From JAKFEE01 sp036675815 (GTDB lineage Bacteria > Pseudomonadota > Alphaproteobacteria > Rhodospirillales > Magnetospirillaceae), in assembly GCA_036675815.1 (NCBI GenBank), contig JAKFEE010000017.1:31690-95689 (forward strand): DNA of 64,000 bases, read 5' to 3'. The notes under the pieces were generated by a model that did not search any database, was not told the DNA's origin, and saw nothing but the letters and a program-made list of their open reading frames with translations. A program made the translations under genes and the position numbers. Below, piece by piece: positions 44,027-52,019 of this stretch (positions within the stretch are counted from its first letter, which is position 1; each line of letters begins with the position of its first letter).

Positions 44027-44496
44027 TGCCTACCCGGCAGGTCCCAACGCGCGGCGGCCTGGTCGTCGGTGTCACGGGCGTCGACCCATTGCCCGCCGTC
44101 CGGCGTTTCCTCGAGCTTCCAGAACGGCGCCTTGGTTTTCAACCAGTCGATGAGGAAATGGCAGGCTTCGAACGCCGCCTCGCGATGCGCCGAGGCCGTG
44201 GCCACCAGGACGATGCGTTCCCCAGGCCCCAACCGGCCATAGCGGTGGATCACCAGACTGTCTTCGAGCGGCCAGCGGCGGCGCGCCTCGGCTTCGATCG
44301 CCGCCAGCTTCTGCTCGGTCATGCCGGGATAATGTTCGAGGGTCATTGCGCGGACCGCCGCGCCGGTGCCGTCGTGGCCGAGATAATCGCGGACCAAGCC
44401 GACGAAGCAGCAGACCCCGCCGATCTTGCCATTGCCCTGCGTCAGCTTGGCCATCTCGACACCGACATCGAAGTCCTCGCGTTGGACGCGGATCAT
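44023..44496 (-). CDS. moaE: Molybdopterin synthase catalytic subunit
   Basis: A 157-residue subunit that, with MoaD, inserts two sulphurs into cyclic pyranopterin monophosphate. It has GGVCCFVGLVRD at the start of the core, EHYPGMTEQKL, RWPLEDSLVIHRYGRLGPGE and a FLIDWLKTKAPFWKLE segment holding the catalytic lysines. It starts just after moaD on the same transcript. The last codons overlap the FAD oxidoreductase start. Confidence 0.95.
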   Translation of the reverse strand: MIRVQREDFDVGVEMAKLTQGNGKIGGVCCFVGLVRDYLGHDGTGAAVRAMTLEHYPGMTEQKLAAIEAEARRRWPLEDSLVIHRYGRLGPGERIVLVATASAHREAAFEACHFLIDWLKTKAPFWKLEETPDGGQWVDARDTDDQAAARWDLPGRQ

Positions 44497-44497
44497 C

Positions 44498-44749
44498 TCA
44501 CCCTCCCGTCACCGGCGGGAAAAAGGCCACCTCGTCGCCCAACTTCACCGGATGGTCAAGGGGCACGTAATCCTGGTTCACGGCCACGCGTACGATCGAC
44601 ATATCGGCGAAGGCGGCGGCATGCCCGTCGCTGCGACGCTTGAGCCACTCGACGAGGGCGGCCACGGTCGCCACTTCGGCCGGCGGCGCAAGGTCCTCCT
44701 CGCCGGCGCCGATCTTGGCGCGCAACCAGGCAAAATACAGGATCTTCAT
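44498..44749 (-). CDS. moaD: Molybdopterin synthase sulphur-carrier subunit
   Basis: An 83-residue ubiquitin-fold protein whose C-terminal GG carries the thiocarboxylate used by MoaE. It starts KILYFAWLRAKIGAGEED and ends EVAFFPPVTGG; both are typical MoaD. The start at 44749 overlaps the moeA stop (ATGA 44746-44749). It is followed one base later by moaE. Confidence 0.94.
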   Translation of the reverse strand: MKILYFAWLRAKIGAGEEDLAPPAEVATVAALVEWLKRRSDGHAAAFADMSIVRVAVNQDYVPLDHPVKLGDEVAFFPPVTGG

Positions 44750-46002
44750 CGCATTACCTCGGCGAACGGCAGATAAGGCACGAGATCGCCCGGGGCAATC
44801 GTCGTGACATCCTCGGCCAGGTCGATCAGCCCGTCGGACGCGGTCATCGACGACAGGATGCCCGAGCCTTCGGCGGCAAAACGCTCGACGGTCAGGCCTT
44901 GCGCGCCATCGACCAGGCGGGCGCGCAGGAATTCGCGGCGCCCGGCCTTCTTGGTGTAGGAGAAAGCCGCGGGCACCGGGAAGCGTGGCGCCGCCGTGCG
45001 CAGGCAACCCATCAGGCGCAACACCACCGGCCGAGCGAACAGGAAGAAGGTCACCATCGACGCCACCGGGTTGCCAGGCAGGCCGATGAACGGGACCTCG
45101 CCGACCTGGCCCAGCGCGATCGGCCGGCCGGGCTTGATGGCCAGACGCCAGAAGTGCAGCGCCCCTTGCCCCTGCACCGCCGCCTTCACATGGTCCTCCT
45201 CACCCATGGACACGCCGCCCGAGGTGATCAGCAGGTCATGGTCGGCCGCCGCTTCGGCCAAGCGCCCACGGATGGTGGCGAGGTCGTCGGGGAGGATGCC
45301 GAGATCGGTGACGTGGCAGCCGAAACCGCCCAGCAGCGAGGCCAGGGTGTAGCGGTTGATGTCGTAAATCTGCCCAAGCGCCAAGGGCGTCGGCGGGTCA
45401 CGCACCTCGTCGCCGGTCGAGAATACCGCCACGCGCAGGGGCGCGTGCACCTCGATTTCGGCGTGGCCGGTGGCCGCCGCGATGCCGACCTCCTGCGGGC
45501 GCAGGCGTGTGCCGGCACGGATGACGACATCGCCGGCCCTGACGTCCTCGCCGGTGTGGCGGTAGTTGTCGCCCCGCTTCAGCTTGCGCGCCGATACGAC
45601 GACGGTATCGCCGTCGATCCGGCAATCTTCCTGCATCACCACGGTGTCGGCGCCGGCCGGCATGGGCGCACCGGTAAAGATGCGCACGGCCTCGCCGCGC
45701 CGAACCGGCCGATCGGAGGCCTGGCCGGCGGCGATGCGGCCGGTGACCGGCAAGCGCGTCTCGCCGCCGAGGGTGATGTCGTCAAACGACACGGCGAAAC
45801 CGTCGACCGCCGAATTGTCGTGCGGCGGCACGCTGACCGACGAGATGACATCGCGCGCCAGGACGCGGCCGGCGGCGGTGCCCAGGCGCACCCGCTCGGT
45901 ACGGGCCAGTGGGGACACGCGCCCCTCGACCAGGGCCAACGCCTCGTCCATGGGCATCAGCCGGTCGCCGATATCGAAGCGGTCGTCCTTCAGCCAGGTC
46001 AT
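44746..46002 (-). CDS. moeA: Molybdopterin molybdenumtransferase
   Basis: A 418-residue gephyrin-type enzyme that inserts molybdate into adenylylated molybdopterin. It has PPHDNSAVDGFAV, RIFTGAPMPAGADTVVMQED, the MoCF domain with GDEVRDPPTPLALGQIYDIN and ITSGGVSMGEEDHVK, then GLPGNPVASMVTF and a C-terminal beta domain. The ATG at 46002 overlaps the mobB stop by 4 bases. It belongs to the chain mobB-moeA-moaD-moaE. Confidence 0.95.
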   Translation of the reverse strand: MTWLKDDRFDIGDRLMPMDEALALVEGRVSPLARTERVRLGTAAGRVLARDVISSVSVPPHDNSAVDGFAVSFDDITLGGETRLPVTGRIAAGQASDRPVRRGEAVRIFTGAPMPAGADTVVMQEDCRIDGDTVVVSARKLKRGDNYRHTGEDVRAGDVVIRAGTRLRPQEVGIAAATGHAEIEVHAPLRVAVFSTGDEVRDPPTPLALGQIYDINRYTLASLLGGFGCHVTDLGILPDDLATIRGRLAEAAADHDLLITSGGVSMGEEDHVKAAVQGQGALHFWRLAIKPGRPIALGQVGEVPFIGLPGNPVASMVTFFLFARPVVLRLMGCLRTAAPRFPVPAAFSYTKKAGRREFLRARLVDGAQGLTVERFAAEGSGILSSMTASDGLIDLAEDVTTIAPGDLVPYLPFAEVMR

Positions 46003-46502
46003 CGGGCAGGCACTCCCAGATAGTCGAGGACGAAATCCGCGACCGCCGCGGCGTTGTCGAGATCCAGGTGCGGCACCGGCAGATCGGCCAGGGGCTGGTC
46101 GCACGCCACCGCAACCACCTTGGGATCGTCGGAGCACAGCAACGGCCGGCCGAGCGCCGGTCGGTGAACTTCGATGCGCGGGTGCGGCCAGCCGCGAAAG
46201 CCCTCGACCAGGACCAGATCCACCGGCGCCAACCGCGCCAGCAATTGCTCCATGGTGTATTCGGCGGCATCGCCGTATTCATGCATCAATGCCCAGCGCC
46301 GGGCCGAGATGACCATGACCTCGCCGGCGCCGGCGGCGCGATGCTCGTAGGAATCTTTGCCGGGCTTGTCGATGTCGAAGGCCTCGTGCGCCTGCTTGAC
46401 CGTCGACACGCGCAAGCCCCGCGCGATCATCAGCGGCAACAGCTTGACCAGCAGCGTCGTCTTGCCGCTGCCCGAATAGCCGGCGACACCGAAGATGCGC
46501 AT
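45999..46502 (-). CDS. mobB: Molybdopterin-guanine dinucleotide biosynthesis adaptor
   Basis: A 167-residue P-loop GTPase that assists MobA. Walker A is GYSGSGKTTLL near the start, followed by VSTVKQAHEAFDID and LVLVEGFRGWPHPRIEV. The latter has the family EGF motif. Normal length. It starts 10 bases after pgsA and overlaps moeA by 4. Neither mobA nor moaA/C is in this window. Confidence 0.94.
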   Translation of the reverse strand: MRIFGVAGYSGSGKTTLLVKLLPLMIARGLRVSTVKQAHEAFDIDKPGKDSYEHRAAGAGEVMVISARRWALMHEYGDAAEYTMEQLLARLAPVDLVLVEGFRGWPHPRIEVHRPALGRPLLCSDDPKVVAVACDQPLADLPVPHLDLDNAAAVADFVLDYLGVPAR

Positions 46503-46512
46503 CGTCTTCCCC

Positions 46513-47121
46513 TCAGCCCGCCCGACGGGCAGTGCTTGCCCCCGGCGGCGGTTTGGGCGGTGCCGGATGCCCGGCGATGTGGCGGATGCCGGCCTGCAGG
46601 TAGTCGTAGCCGGTGATCAGGGTGAGGGCGGCGGCCAGCCACAGGCTGATCTCACCCAGCAGGGCGGAGGGGATTCCATATGGTGCCGCATCGCCGACGA
46701 TCAGCAGCGGAATCGCCACCATCTGCACGCCCGTCTTCCATTTGGCCAGCCGCGTGACCGGCACGCTGATACGCAGTTCGGCCAGGAATTCGCGCAGGCC
46801 CGACACCAGGATCTCACGCATGAGAATGACGGCGGCCGGCACCACGGTCGGATCGCTGATCCGATCGAAGGCGGCCAGCATCAACAGCACCGCGGCGACC
46901 AACAGCTTGTCGGCGATCGGATCGAGAAAACGGCCGAGATTGGACACCTGGCCCCAACTGCGCGCGAGATAGCCATCGAACCAGTCGGTGATGGCGGCGG
47001 CGGCGAATAGGCCACACGCGACCCAGCGCGGCGCGGAGCCGTCGATGTAGAAGCAGGCGATCACCAACGGAATGGCGACGATGCGCGAGATGGTGAGAAG
47101 ATTGGGCAGGCTTGTCACCAT
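46513..47121 (-). CDS. pgsA: CDP-diacylglycerol--glycerol-3-phosphate 3-phosphatidyltransferase
   Basis: A 202-residue membrane enzyme that makes phosphatidylglycerophosphate. The CDP-alcohol phosphotransferase signature runs as DWFDGYLARSWGQVSNLGRF then LDPIADK. About four to five hydrophobic helices. The C-terminal tail is Pro/Lys/Ala-rich. Located 45 bases downstream of uvrC, the conserved uvrC-pgsA order of alphaproteobacteria. Confidence 0.95.
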   Translation of the reverse strand: MVTSLPNLLTISRIVAIPLVIACFYIDGSAPRWVACGLFAAAAITDWFDGYLARSWGQVSNLGRFLDPIADKLLVAAVLLMLAAFDRISDPTVVPAAVILMREILVSGLREFLAELRISVPVTRLAKWKTGVQMVAIPLLIVGDAAPYGIPSALLGEISLWLAAALTLITGYDYLQAGIRHIAGHPAPPKPPPGASTARRAG

Positions 47122-47166
47122 GGGACTTGCGCGGGCCTCGCTCCGAGTCGGGAATCAGCCGCGATC

Positions 47167-49026
47167 TTATCCGCCCGGGTGAAAGTGGTCATAGATTTTT
47201 TTGGCCATGGTGCGGCTGATTCCTTCCACGGCCTCCAAATCGGCCAAACCGGCCTGGGCAACGTCGCGCGCCGAGCCGAAATGGTGCAACAGGGCCTTCT
47301 TCCGGCGGCTGCCGATTCCGGCAATATCGTCCAACAACGACTGCCCCACCCCCTTGGTGCGGCGGATGCGGTGCGAGCCGATGGCAAAACGGTGCGCCTC
47401 ATCGCGCAGCCTCTGCAGGAAATATAGGACCGGATCCTTGGGCTCCAAGGAAAATGGCGCACGGTCGGGCAGGTGAAAACGCTCGCGCCCGGCGTTTCGG
47501 TCCGGGCCCTTGGAGATCGCCGCCAGGGTCACGTCGTCGACGCCGAGGTCGGCCAGCACCTCGAGCGCGACATTCAACTGCCCGGTGCCGCCGTCGATCA
47601 ACACCAGGTCGGGCCACAGGCCGCGCTCGCGATCGGGATCATCCTTCTGGGCACGGCGGAAGCGGCGGGTCAGCACTTCGCGCATCATCCCGTAATCGTC
47701 TCCCGGCGTCAGGTCTGTGCCGCGGATATTGAACTTGCGGTATTCGCGTTTCATCAGGCCTTCCGGGCCGGCGACGATCATCCCGCCGACGGCATTGGTG
47801 CCCGAGATGTGGCTGTTGTCGTAGACCTCGATGCGATCGGGGGGCGCTTCGAGGGACAAAACCTGCGCCAGCCCCTGCAGCAATCGGCGCTGCGACGCGC
47901 TTTCCGCCAGCCGGCGCCCCAGCGCCTCGCGGGCGTTGTGCAGGGCATGCTCGACCAGCTTGCGCCGATCGCCGCGTTTGGGTGCCACCAGTTCGACCTT
48001 GCGCCCGGCACGAATTGCCAGGGCTTCGGCCATCAGCCCCTGCTCGGGGAATTCGTGCGACAGCAGGATGAGGCGCGGCGGCACCTTGTCGTCGTAGAAC
48101 TGGCCGAGGAACGCCTCGAGCACCTCGGCCGGCTCCTCGTTCTGCGCGTGCGCCGGGAAATAGGCGCGATTGCCGTAATTGCAGCCCGAGCGGAAGAAGA
48201 ACACCTGGATGCAGGACTGCCCGCCCGCCTGATGCAAGGCGACGATATCGGCCTCGTCGAGCTTCGGCAGATTGATGTCCTGGCGCGCCTGCACCTGGGC
48301 CAGAGCGCGGATACGATCGCGGAACAGGGCGGCGCGCTCGTAGTCCATCACCTCGGCCGCCGCTTCCATCTGCCGCGACAGGTCCTGCTGGATGTCCTGG
48401 CTGCGCCCCGACAGGAACGCCTTGGCCTGGGCGACCAGCCCCATGTATTCGTCATGGTCGATGCGCCCGACGCAGGGGGCGCAGCAGCGCTTGATCTGAT
48501 GCAGCAGACACGGTCGGCTGCGATTCGAAAACACCGCATCGGTACAGGAACGCAGCAGGAAGGCGCGCTCCAGCTGCGATAAGGTCTGATTGACGGCGCC
48601 GGCCGAGGCGAAGGGGCCGAAATAGTCGCCCTTGCGGCTGTGGGCGCCGCGGTGCTTGACGATCTGCGGCCAGTCGTGATCGGCGGTCACCAGAATGTGC
48701 GGGAACGATTTGTCGTCACGCAGCAGGATGTTGTAGCGCGGCGCCAGCCGCTTGATGAGGTTGGCCTCGAGCAACAGCGCCTCGACCTCGGTGTGGGTCG
48801 AGATGACCTCCATCGCCGCGGTCTCAAGCACCATGCGTTGCAAGCGGCCGGGCAGGCGATCGAGCCGGGTGTAGGCGACCACGCGCTTCTTGAGGTTCCT
48901 GGCCTTGCCGACATACAGCGCGTCGCCGCGGGCGTTGAGCATGCGGTACACGCCGGGGCTCGACGGCATGGTCTTCAACTGCGCCTCGATGACGCCAAGA
49001 CCGGCTAGCAGGACGGTGTCGCTCAT
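47167..49026 (-). CDS. uvrC: Excinuclease ABC subunit C
   Basis: A 619-residue nucleotide excision repair nuclease making both incisions. The GIY-YIG domain is N-terminal (PGVYRMLNARGDALYVGKA), followed by RPCLLHQIKRCCAPCVG with its Cys cluster, a UVR motif (QMEAAAEVMDYERAALFRDRI), the RNase H-like domain with EVYDNSHISGTNAVGGMIV, and C-terminal helix-hairpin-helix repeats (IAGIGSRRKKALL). The upstream gap carries a perfect DnaA-type box. Confidence 0.97.
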   Translation of the reverse strand: MSDTVLLAGLGVIEAQLKTMPSSPGVYRMLNARGDALYVGKARNLKKRVVAYTRLDRLPGRLQRMVLETAAMEVISTHTEVEALLLEANLIKRLAPRYNILLRDDKSFPHILVTADHDWPQIVKHRGAHSRKGDYFGPFASAGAVNQTLSQLERAFLLRSCTDAVFSNRSRPCLLHQIKRCCAPCVGRIDHDEYMGLVAQAKAFLSGRSQDIQQDLSRQMEAAAEVMDYERAALFRDRIRALAQVQARQDINLPKLDEADIVALHQAGGQSCIQVFFFRSGCNYGNRAYFPAHAQNEEPAEVLEAFLGQFYDDKVPPRLILLSHEFPEQGLMAEALAIRAGRKVELVAPKRGDRRKLVEHALHNAREALGRRLAESASQRRLLQGLAQVLSLEAPPDRIEVYDNSHISGTNAVGGMIVAGPEGLMKREYRKFNIRGTDLTPGDDYGMMREVLTRRFRRAQKDDPDRERGLWPDLVLIDGGTGQLNVALEVLADLGVDDVTLAAISKGPDRNAGRERFHLPDRAPFSLEPKDPVLYFLQRLRDEAHRFAIGSHRIRRTKGVGQSLLDDIAGIGSRRKKALLHHFGSARDVAQAGLADLEAVEGISRTMAKKIYDHFHPGG

Positions 49027-49382
49027 CGAACTTTGGTATTGCTCAAAGGTAGCGCCTGCCTCGAAGGAGGTAGAACGATATCCACGGTTTCTGTGGATAA
49101 GTGTGTTGGTAAGCAGCGGACATCTCGATCACTACCGCAGATTACCAAGGATTTACCGCGCTGCCTAAAAAAGATGCACCTGAAACGAAAGTGCTGCGAA
49201 ATCAAATAGTTAGCCGATAATGCCGCTGTGACCATCCTGAGGCACGCGATTCCATCTTGACTCTGACGCGCCGTTCAGCCACCGCGGCACGCCTGTGCAA
49301 AACTCACCGCTGCCAGACGGGGCTGGCTACCCTGATTGTATAGGTGACTTGGGGCGCGGCGCGGGCCGAACCGGGCGGAATA
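49027..49382. other. Intergenic region upstream of uvrC with DnaA-box-like sites
   Basis: These 356 bases between uvrC (start) and folB (stop) hold no supported gene and are AT-richer than the surroundings around 49075-49220. TGTGGATAA (49092-49100) is the exact complement of the DnaA box TTATCCACA. TATCCAC (49079-49085) and GTGGATA (49093-49099) form a 7-bp inverted repeat. The uvrC promoter should be here. Confidence 0.6.
49092..49100 (-). promoter_or_regulatory. Perfect consensus DnaA box
   Basis: TTATCCACA on the minus strand, about 65 bases upstream of the uvrC start, with an imperfect inverted partner at 49079-49085. One perfect box is not enough for an origin. It may mark DnaA control of uvrC or be coincidental. 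Confidence 0.5.
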
Positions 49383-49799
49383 TCAGCGATGGCTGCTGAA
49401 CCGCTCGATCTCGACACCGACGCTGGTGGCGTCGGGAAACACGTCCAGCTTCTCGATGCGCACGCGGGCGATCCGCACGCGCTCGTCGGACAGACACATC
49501 TCGGCAATGCGTTCGGCCAGCGTCTCCACCAAGTTGACATGGCCCATCGTGACCAGATGGCGGATGCCGGAGACGATGCCCTCGTAACAGACCACCTTGG
49601 CGAGGTCATCGGCGATGTCGCTGCCCTCGCGCACCGCCAAGTCGAGATTGATGCGCACCCGCTGCGGCTCGTCTTTCTCGTGGGAGTGCACGCCGATGGC
49701 GCAAGACAGCGTGAGATCGCGAACGAAGACGTGGCGGATCGCGGTGCCGGCATCGGCAATGCGCAATGGGTGGACGACGGTCGCCTGGGACATGCTCAT
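49383..49799 (-). CDS. folB: Dihydroneopterin aldolase
   Basis: A 138-residue enzyme of folate synthesis that cleaves dihydroneopterin. It has FVRDLTLSCAIGVHSHEKDEPQ, a VVCYEGIVSGIRHLVTMGHVNLVETLAE core with the conserved active-site Glu/Lys region, and RIEKLDVFPDATSVGVEIER. The ATG at 49799 overlaps the upstream SDR stop (ATGA), so the two are coupled. The N-terminus is about 15 residues longer than E. coli FolB. Confidence 0.92.
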   Translation of the reverse strand: MSMSQATVVHPLRIADAGTAIRHVFVRDLTLSCAIGVHSHEKDEPQRVRINLDLAVREGSDIADDLAKVVCYEGIVSGIRHLVTMGHVNLVETLAERIAEMCLSDERVRIARVRIEKLDVFPDATSVGVEIERFSSHR

Positions 49800-50560
49800 T
49801 CCTCGGAGGGCGGTGCCGATACGGCCCAGCCCAGATGCTGGCCGCCATCGAGGGCTATCATTTGTCCCGTCATCGCCGGGGCCGCAAGGATGAAACGCAC
49901 CGCGGCGCAAATTTCCTGCGGGCTGGTGCCGTGGCCGAGCGGCATCATGCGGCACTGGCGGTCGAACTGCTCTTCCGTCTGGCGGGCGCTGGGCAAGGTG
50001 GGGCCGGGGCCAATGCCGTTGACGCGGATGCGCGGCGCCAGGGCCATCGCCATGGTGCGCGTCAGCGTCCACAGCGCCGACTTGCTGACGGTGTAGGAAA
50101 CGAAATAGGGCGTCAGGTTCCAGACGCGCTGGTCGAGCATGTTGACGATGCAGCCGCGCGCCGCCGCCGGCAACTGGCGGGCGAAGGCCTGCGTCAGCAC
50201 GAAGGGCGCGCGCAGGTTGACCTCCATGTGCAGGTCCCAGGATGCGCGCGTCGCCGACAACGCGGTGTCGTGCTCGAACGGCGAGGCATTGTTGACCAGA
50301 AGCCCCAGCGGCCCCAGCGCCGCCACCGCACGCGGCATCAGCGCCTCGACCTGAGCCTCGTCGCGCAGGTCGGCACCCAGCGCCTCGGCGCGGCCGCCGC
50401 CGGCGCGGATGATCTCCGCCACCTCCTCGGCCTCGGCTGCCCCGGTGTTGTAATGCACGACCACCGCCCAGCCGTGCTGCGCCAGATCCAGCGCGATGGC
50501 GCGGCCGATGCGCCGGCCGGCACCGGTCACCAAGGCGGATTTCGGCATCAGTTCGGACAT
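49796..50560 (-). CDS. SDR-family oxidoreductase, possible pteridine (FolM-like) reductase
   Basis: A 254-residue short-chain dehydrogenase. The cofactor motif VTGAGRRIGRAIALDLAQHG has the Arg pair seen in NADPH-using pteridine reductases. NNASPFE, the catalytic SYTVSK region and LDGGQHLGW follow. The folB coupling (4-base overlap) supports a dihydrofolate or dihydromonapterin reductase role, but fabG-like functions cannot be excluded. The start at 50560 (MSELMPKSALVTG) is preferred over an earlier ATG. Confidence 0.82.
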   Translation of the reverse strand: MSELMPKSALVTGAGRRIGRAIALDLAQHGWAVVVHYNTGAAEAEEVAEIIRAGGGRAEALGADLRDEAQVEALMPRAVAALGPLGLLVNNASPFEHDTALSATRASWDLHMEVNLRAPFVLTQAFARQLPAAARGCIVNMLDQRVWNLTPYFVSYTVSKSALWTLTRTMAMALAPRIRVNGIGPGPTLPSARQTEEQFDRQCRMMPLGHGTSPQEICAAVRFILAAPAMTGQMIALDGGQHLGWAVSAPPSEE

Positions 50561-50681
50561 GGCGCGGAGGATAGCGGCGGCTGCGCCGCGAGTCACGGTC
50601 GACAACCAGTTGCGCCGCTTTCGATTCCTCGGGCCACCCTGCCATCCGTTGTGCCATGGCCCTTCCTCTGCAGGGCTGGAC

Positions 50682-51500
50682 TCAGGCCTTCAGCACCTCC
50701 GCCGGGCTGATGGTGCACACCGCCTTGGGGTCGTCGAGCTTGAGAACCAGGCTTTCGAACAGGAAGAGCTGACAGTGGACTCCGTCATGCGCCGAGAAGC
50801 CGGCGGCCAGGTCTTGGCCAACGATGATGCGCCCGGCGCGCGAGTCGACCACGGCGCCGCCCTTGACCGCCGCCTTGAAGATGCCGCGCGTGCATAGGCG
50901 CGACAGATGCTCGACCTGCAGCAGGTCGGAATCGGGATAGCGCCGGAACAACCCGTTGTAGAGCCTGGGCTCCAGCACCAGGGCGTAGGGGCCGCGGTAG
51001 CCGGCATCATCCAGCGCCGTGACGGCGCCCAGGACGTCGTACAGCACCGCGTCGACGCCGCTCCAGTCGCCGCCCTCGCGCTCGCAGCGCCCCGTGGCGG
51101 TGAACAGGCCGGGCAGGCCGAAATCGGGCTGGCCGTGATAGATCAGTTCCTCCTCACGCCGCGCCACCGCCTCGGCGGCGACCTGGGCCGGGGTGAGATC
51201 GAGCGGCTGGTGGTTATCCAGGTGCCCCGCCAGGCGGCGCAGGCTGAGGCGGAACGACTTGCGGATCATCGGCACCGAGATGGCGCGGCCGAGGATCTGG
51301 CCGGCCTCCTCGGCCTCGACCTGGCGGCAGAAGTCGTCATTGCCGATCTCGATGGCGGTCAGGCCCAGGCCGAACGGCCCCTCGACGTCGAGGAAGCGGC
51401 GCGCCGTCAGCATGTCGCGCGCCGCCGCCACCGCCGCTTCCTCGATCTCGTCCCAGATGTCGCCGCCGAAGGGGGCGAGTGTGCGGTTGAGGATGTCCAT
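50682..51500 (-). CDS. Encapsulin nanocompartment shell protein (family 1)
   Basis: A 272-residue HK97-fold shell protein that forms an icosahedral protein compartment, usually 60 copies. Family segments: NRTLAPFGGDIWDEIEEAA, ARRFLDVEGPFGLGLTAI, REEELIYHGQPDFGLPGL, GPYALVLEPRLYNGLFR and a GGAVVDSRAGRIIVGQDL tail region. Length is typical of the T=1 group. Start at 51500; its ribosome binding site AAGGAG (about 51509-51514) is in the last codons of the cargo gene. Iron storage is inferred from the cargo. Confidence 0.95.
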   Translation of the reverse strand: MDILNRTLAPFGGDIWDEIEEAAVAAARDMLTARRFLDVEGPFGLGLTAIEIGNDDFCRQVEAEEAGQILGRAISVPMIRKSFRLSLRRLAGHLDNHQPLDLTPAQVAAEAVARREEELIYHGQPDFGLPGLFTATGRCEREGGDWSGVDAVLYDVLGAVTALDDAGYRGPYALVLEPRLYNGLFRRYPDSDLLQVEHLSRLCTRGIFKAAVKGGAVVDSRAGRIIVGQDLAAGFSAHDGVHCQLFLFESLVLKLDDPKAVCTISPAEVLKA

Positions 51501-51507
51501 GGCGGCC

Positions 51508-51918
51508 TCACTCCTTCTTCATCGCGCCGATGCTGAAGCGTCCGCCGCCCCTGCCACCTGCGGCCGGCGCCCCTTCCCGGTGCCCTTCCGGCACCTTGGC
51601 GGGATCGGAGGACTGGCCGCTCTCAGCCTCCTCGATCTCGGTGATCGGCCCGCCGCTGAAGAGATAGGTGCGCATCTGGTGGTCGAAGTCCTCGCCGTTG
51701 CGGCGCAGCCACTCCATCACCATGGCGGCGTGCTCGACCTCCTCACGCATGTTGTGCAACAACACCTCCTTGAGCGCCGGATCGTCGCAATCGTCGGCCC
51801 GCTGCTGGTACCAGTCGATGGCCTCCAGCTCCTCCATCAGCGACACGATCGCCTGATGCATCAGGATGGTCTTGGGCTGCAGCCGCTCGCGCGGCGCATG
51901 CAGATGTTCGCTGGCCAT
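51508..51918 (-). CDS. Encapsulated ferritin (EncFtn) cargo with targeting peptide
   Basis: A 136-residue half-ferritin: one antiparallel helix pair that forms a decameric ring. Ferroxidase-type residues are visible as Glu29, Glu30, Glu32, Trp36 and Tyr37 in the first helix and Glu60/His63 in REEVEHAAM, matching the Rhodospirillum EncFtn pattern. A flexible Gly/Pro/Ser tail (about 90-125) leads to the C-terminal peptide GRFSIGAMKKE, the likely encapsulin-binding signal. It is seven bases upstream of the shell gene. The cargo oxidises Fe2+ for mineral storage inside the shell. Confidence 0.94.
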   Translation of the reverse strand: MASEHLHAPRERLQPKTILMHQAIVSLMEELEAIDWYQQRADDCDDPALKEVLLHNMREEVEHAAMVMEWLRRNGEDFDHQMRTYLFSGGPITEIEEAESGQSSDPAKVPEGHREGAPAAGGRGGGRFSIGAMKKE

Positions 51919-51963
51919 AACCCCTCTCGCGCTGATATCGCCAGGGATATGGGGGTTGGGGCA

Positions 51964-51975
51964 GGTGGCGCCACC
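51964..51975. promoter_or_regulatory. Perfect 12-bp palindrome upstream of encapsulated ferritin
   Basis: GGTGGCGCCACC lies in the 101-base gap between the EF-G-like gene and the ferritin start, about 46 bases from the start codon. It could be an operator for iron- or stress-dependent control. It does not look like a Fur or Irr/ICE box. Inference only. Confidence 0.35.
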
Positions 51976-52019
51976 ACCGCCGGGCGGGGTAATAGCGCGA
52001 ACCAAAAGCGCCGTCGCCC

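Noticed and set aside
49027..49382. Replication origin
   Set aside because: Only one perfect DnaA box and no dnaA, hemE, parAB or gid genes nearby; a single box is common by chance.
50682..51500. Prophage capsid gene
   Set aside because: No other phage genes are near, and the ferritin cargo with a targeting tail identifies an encapsulin.
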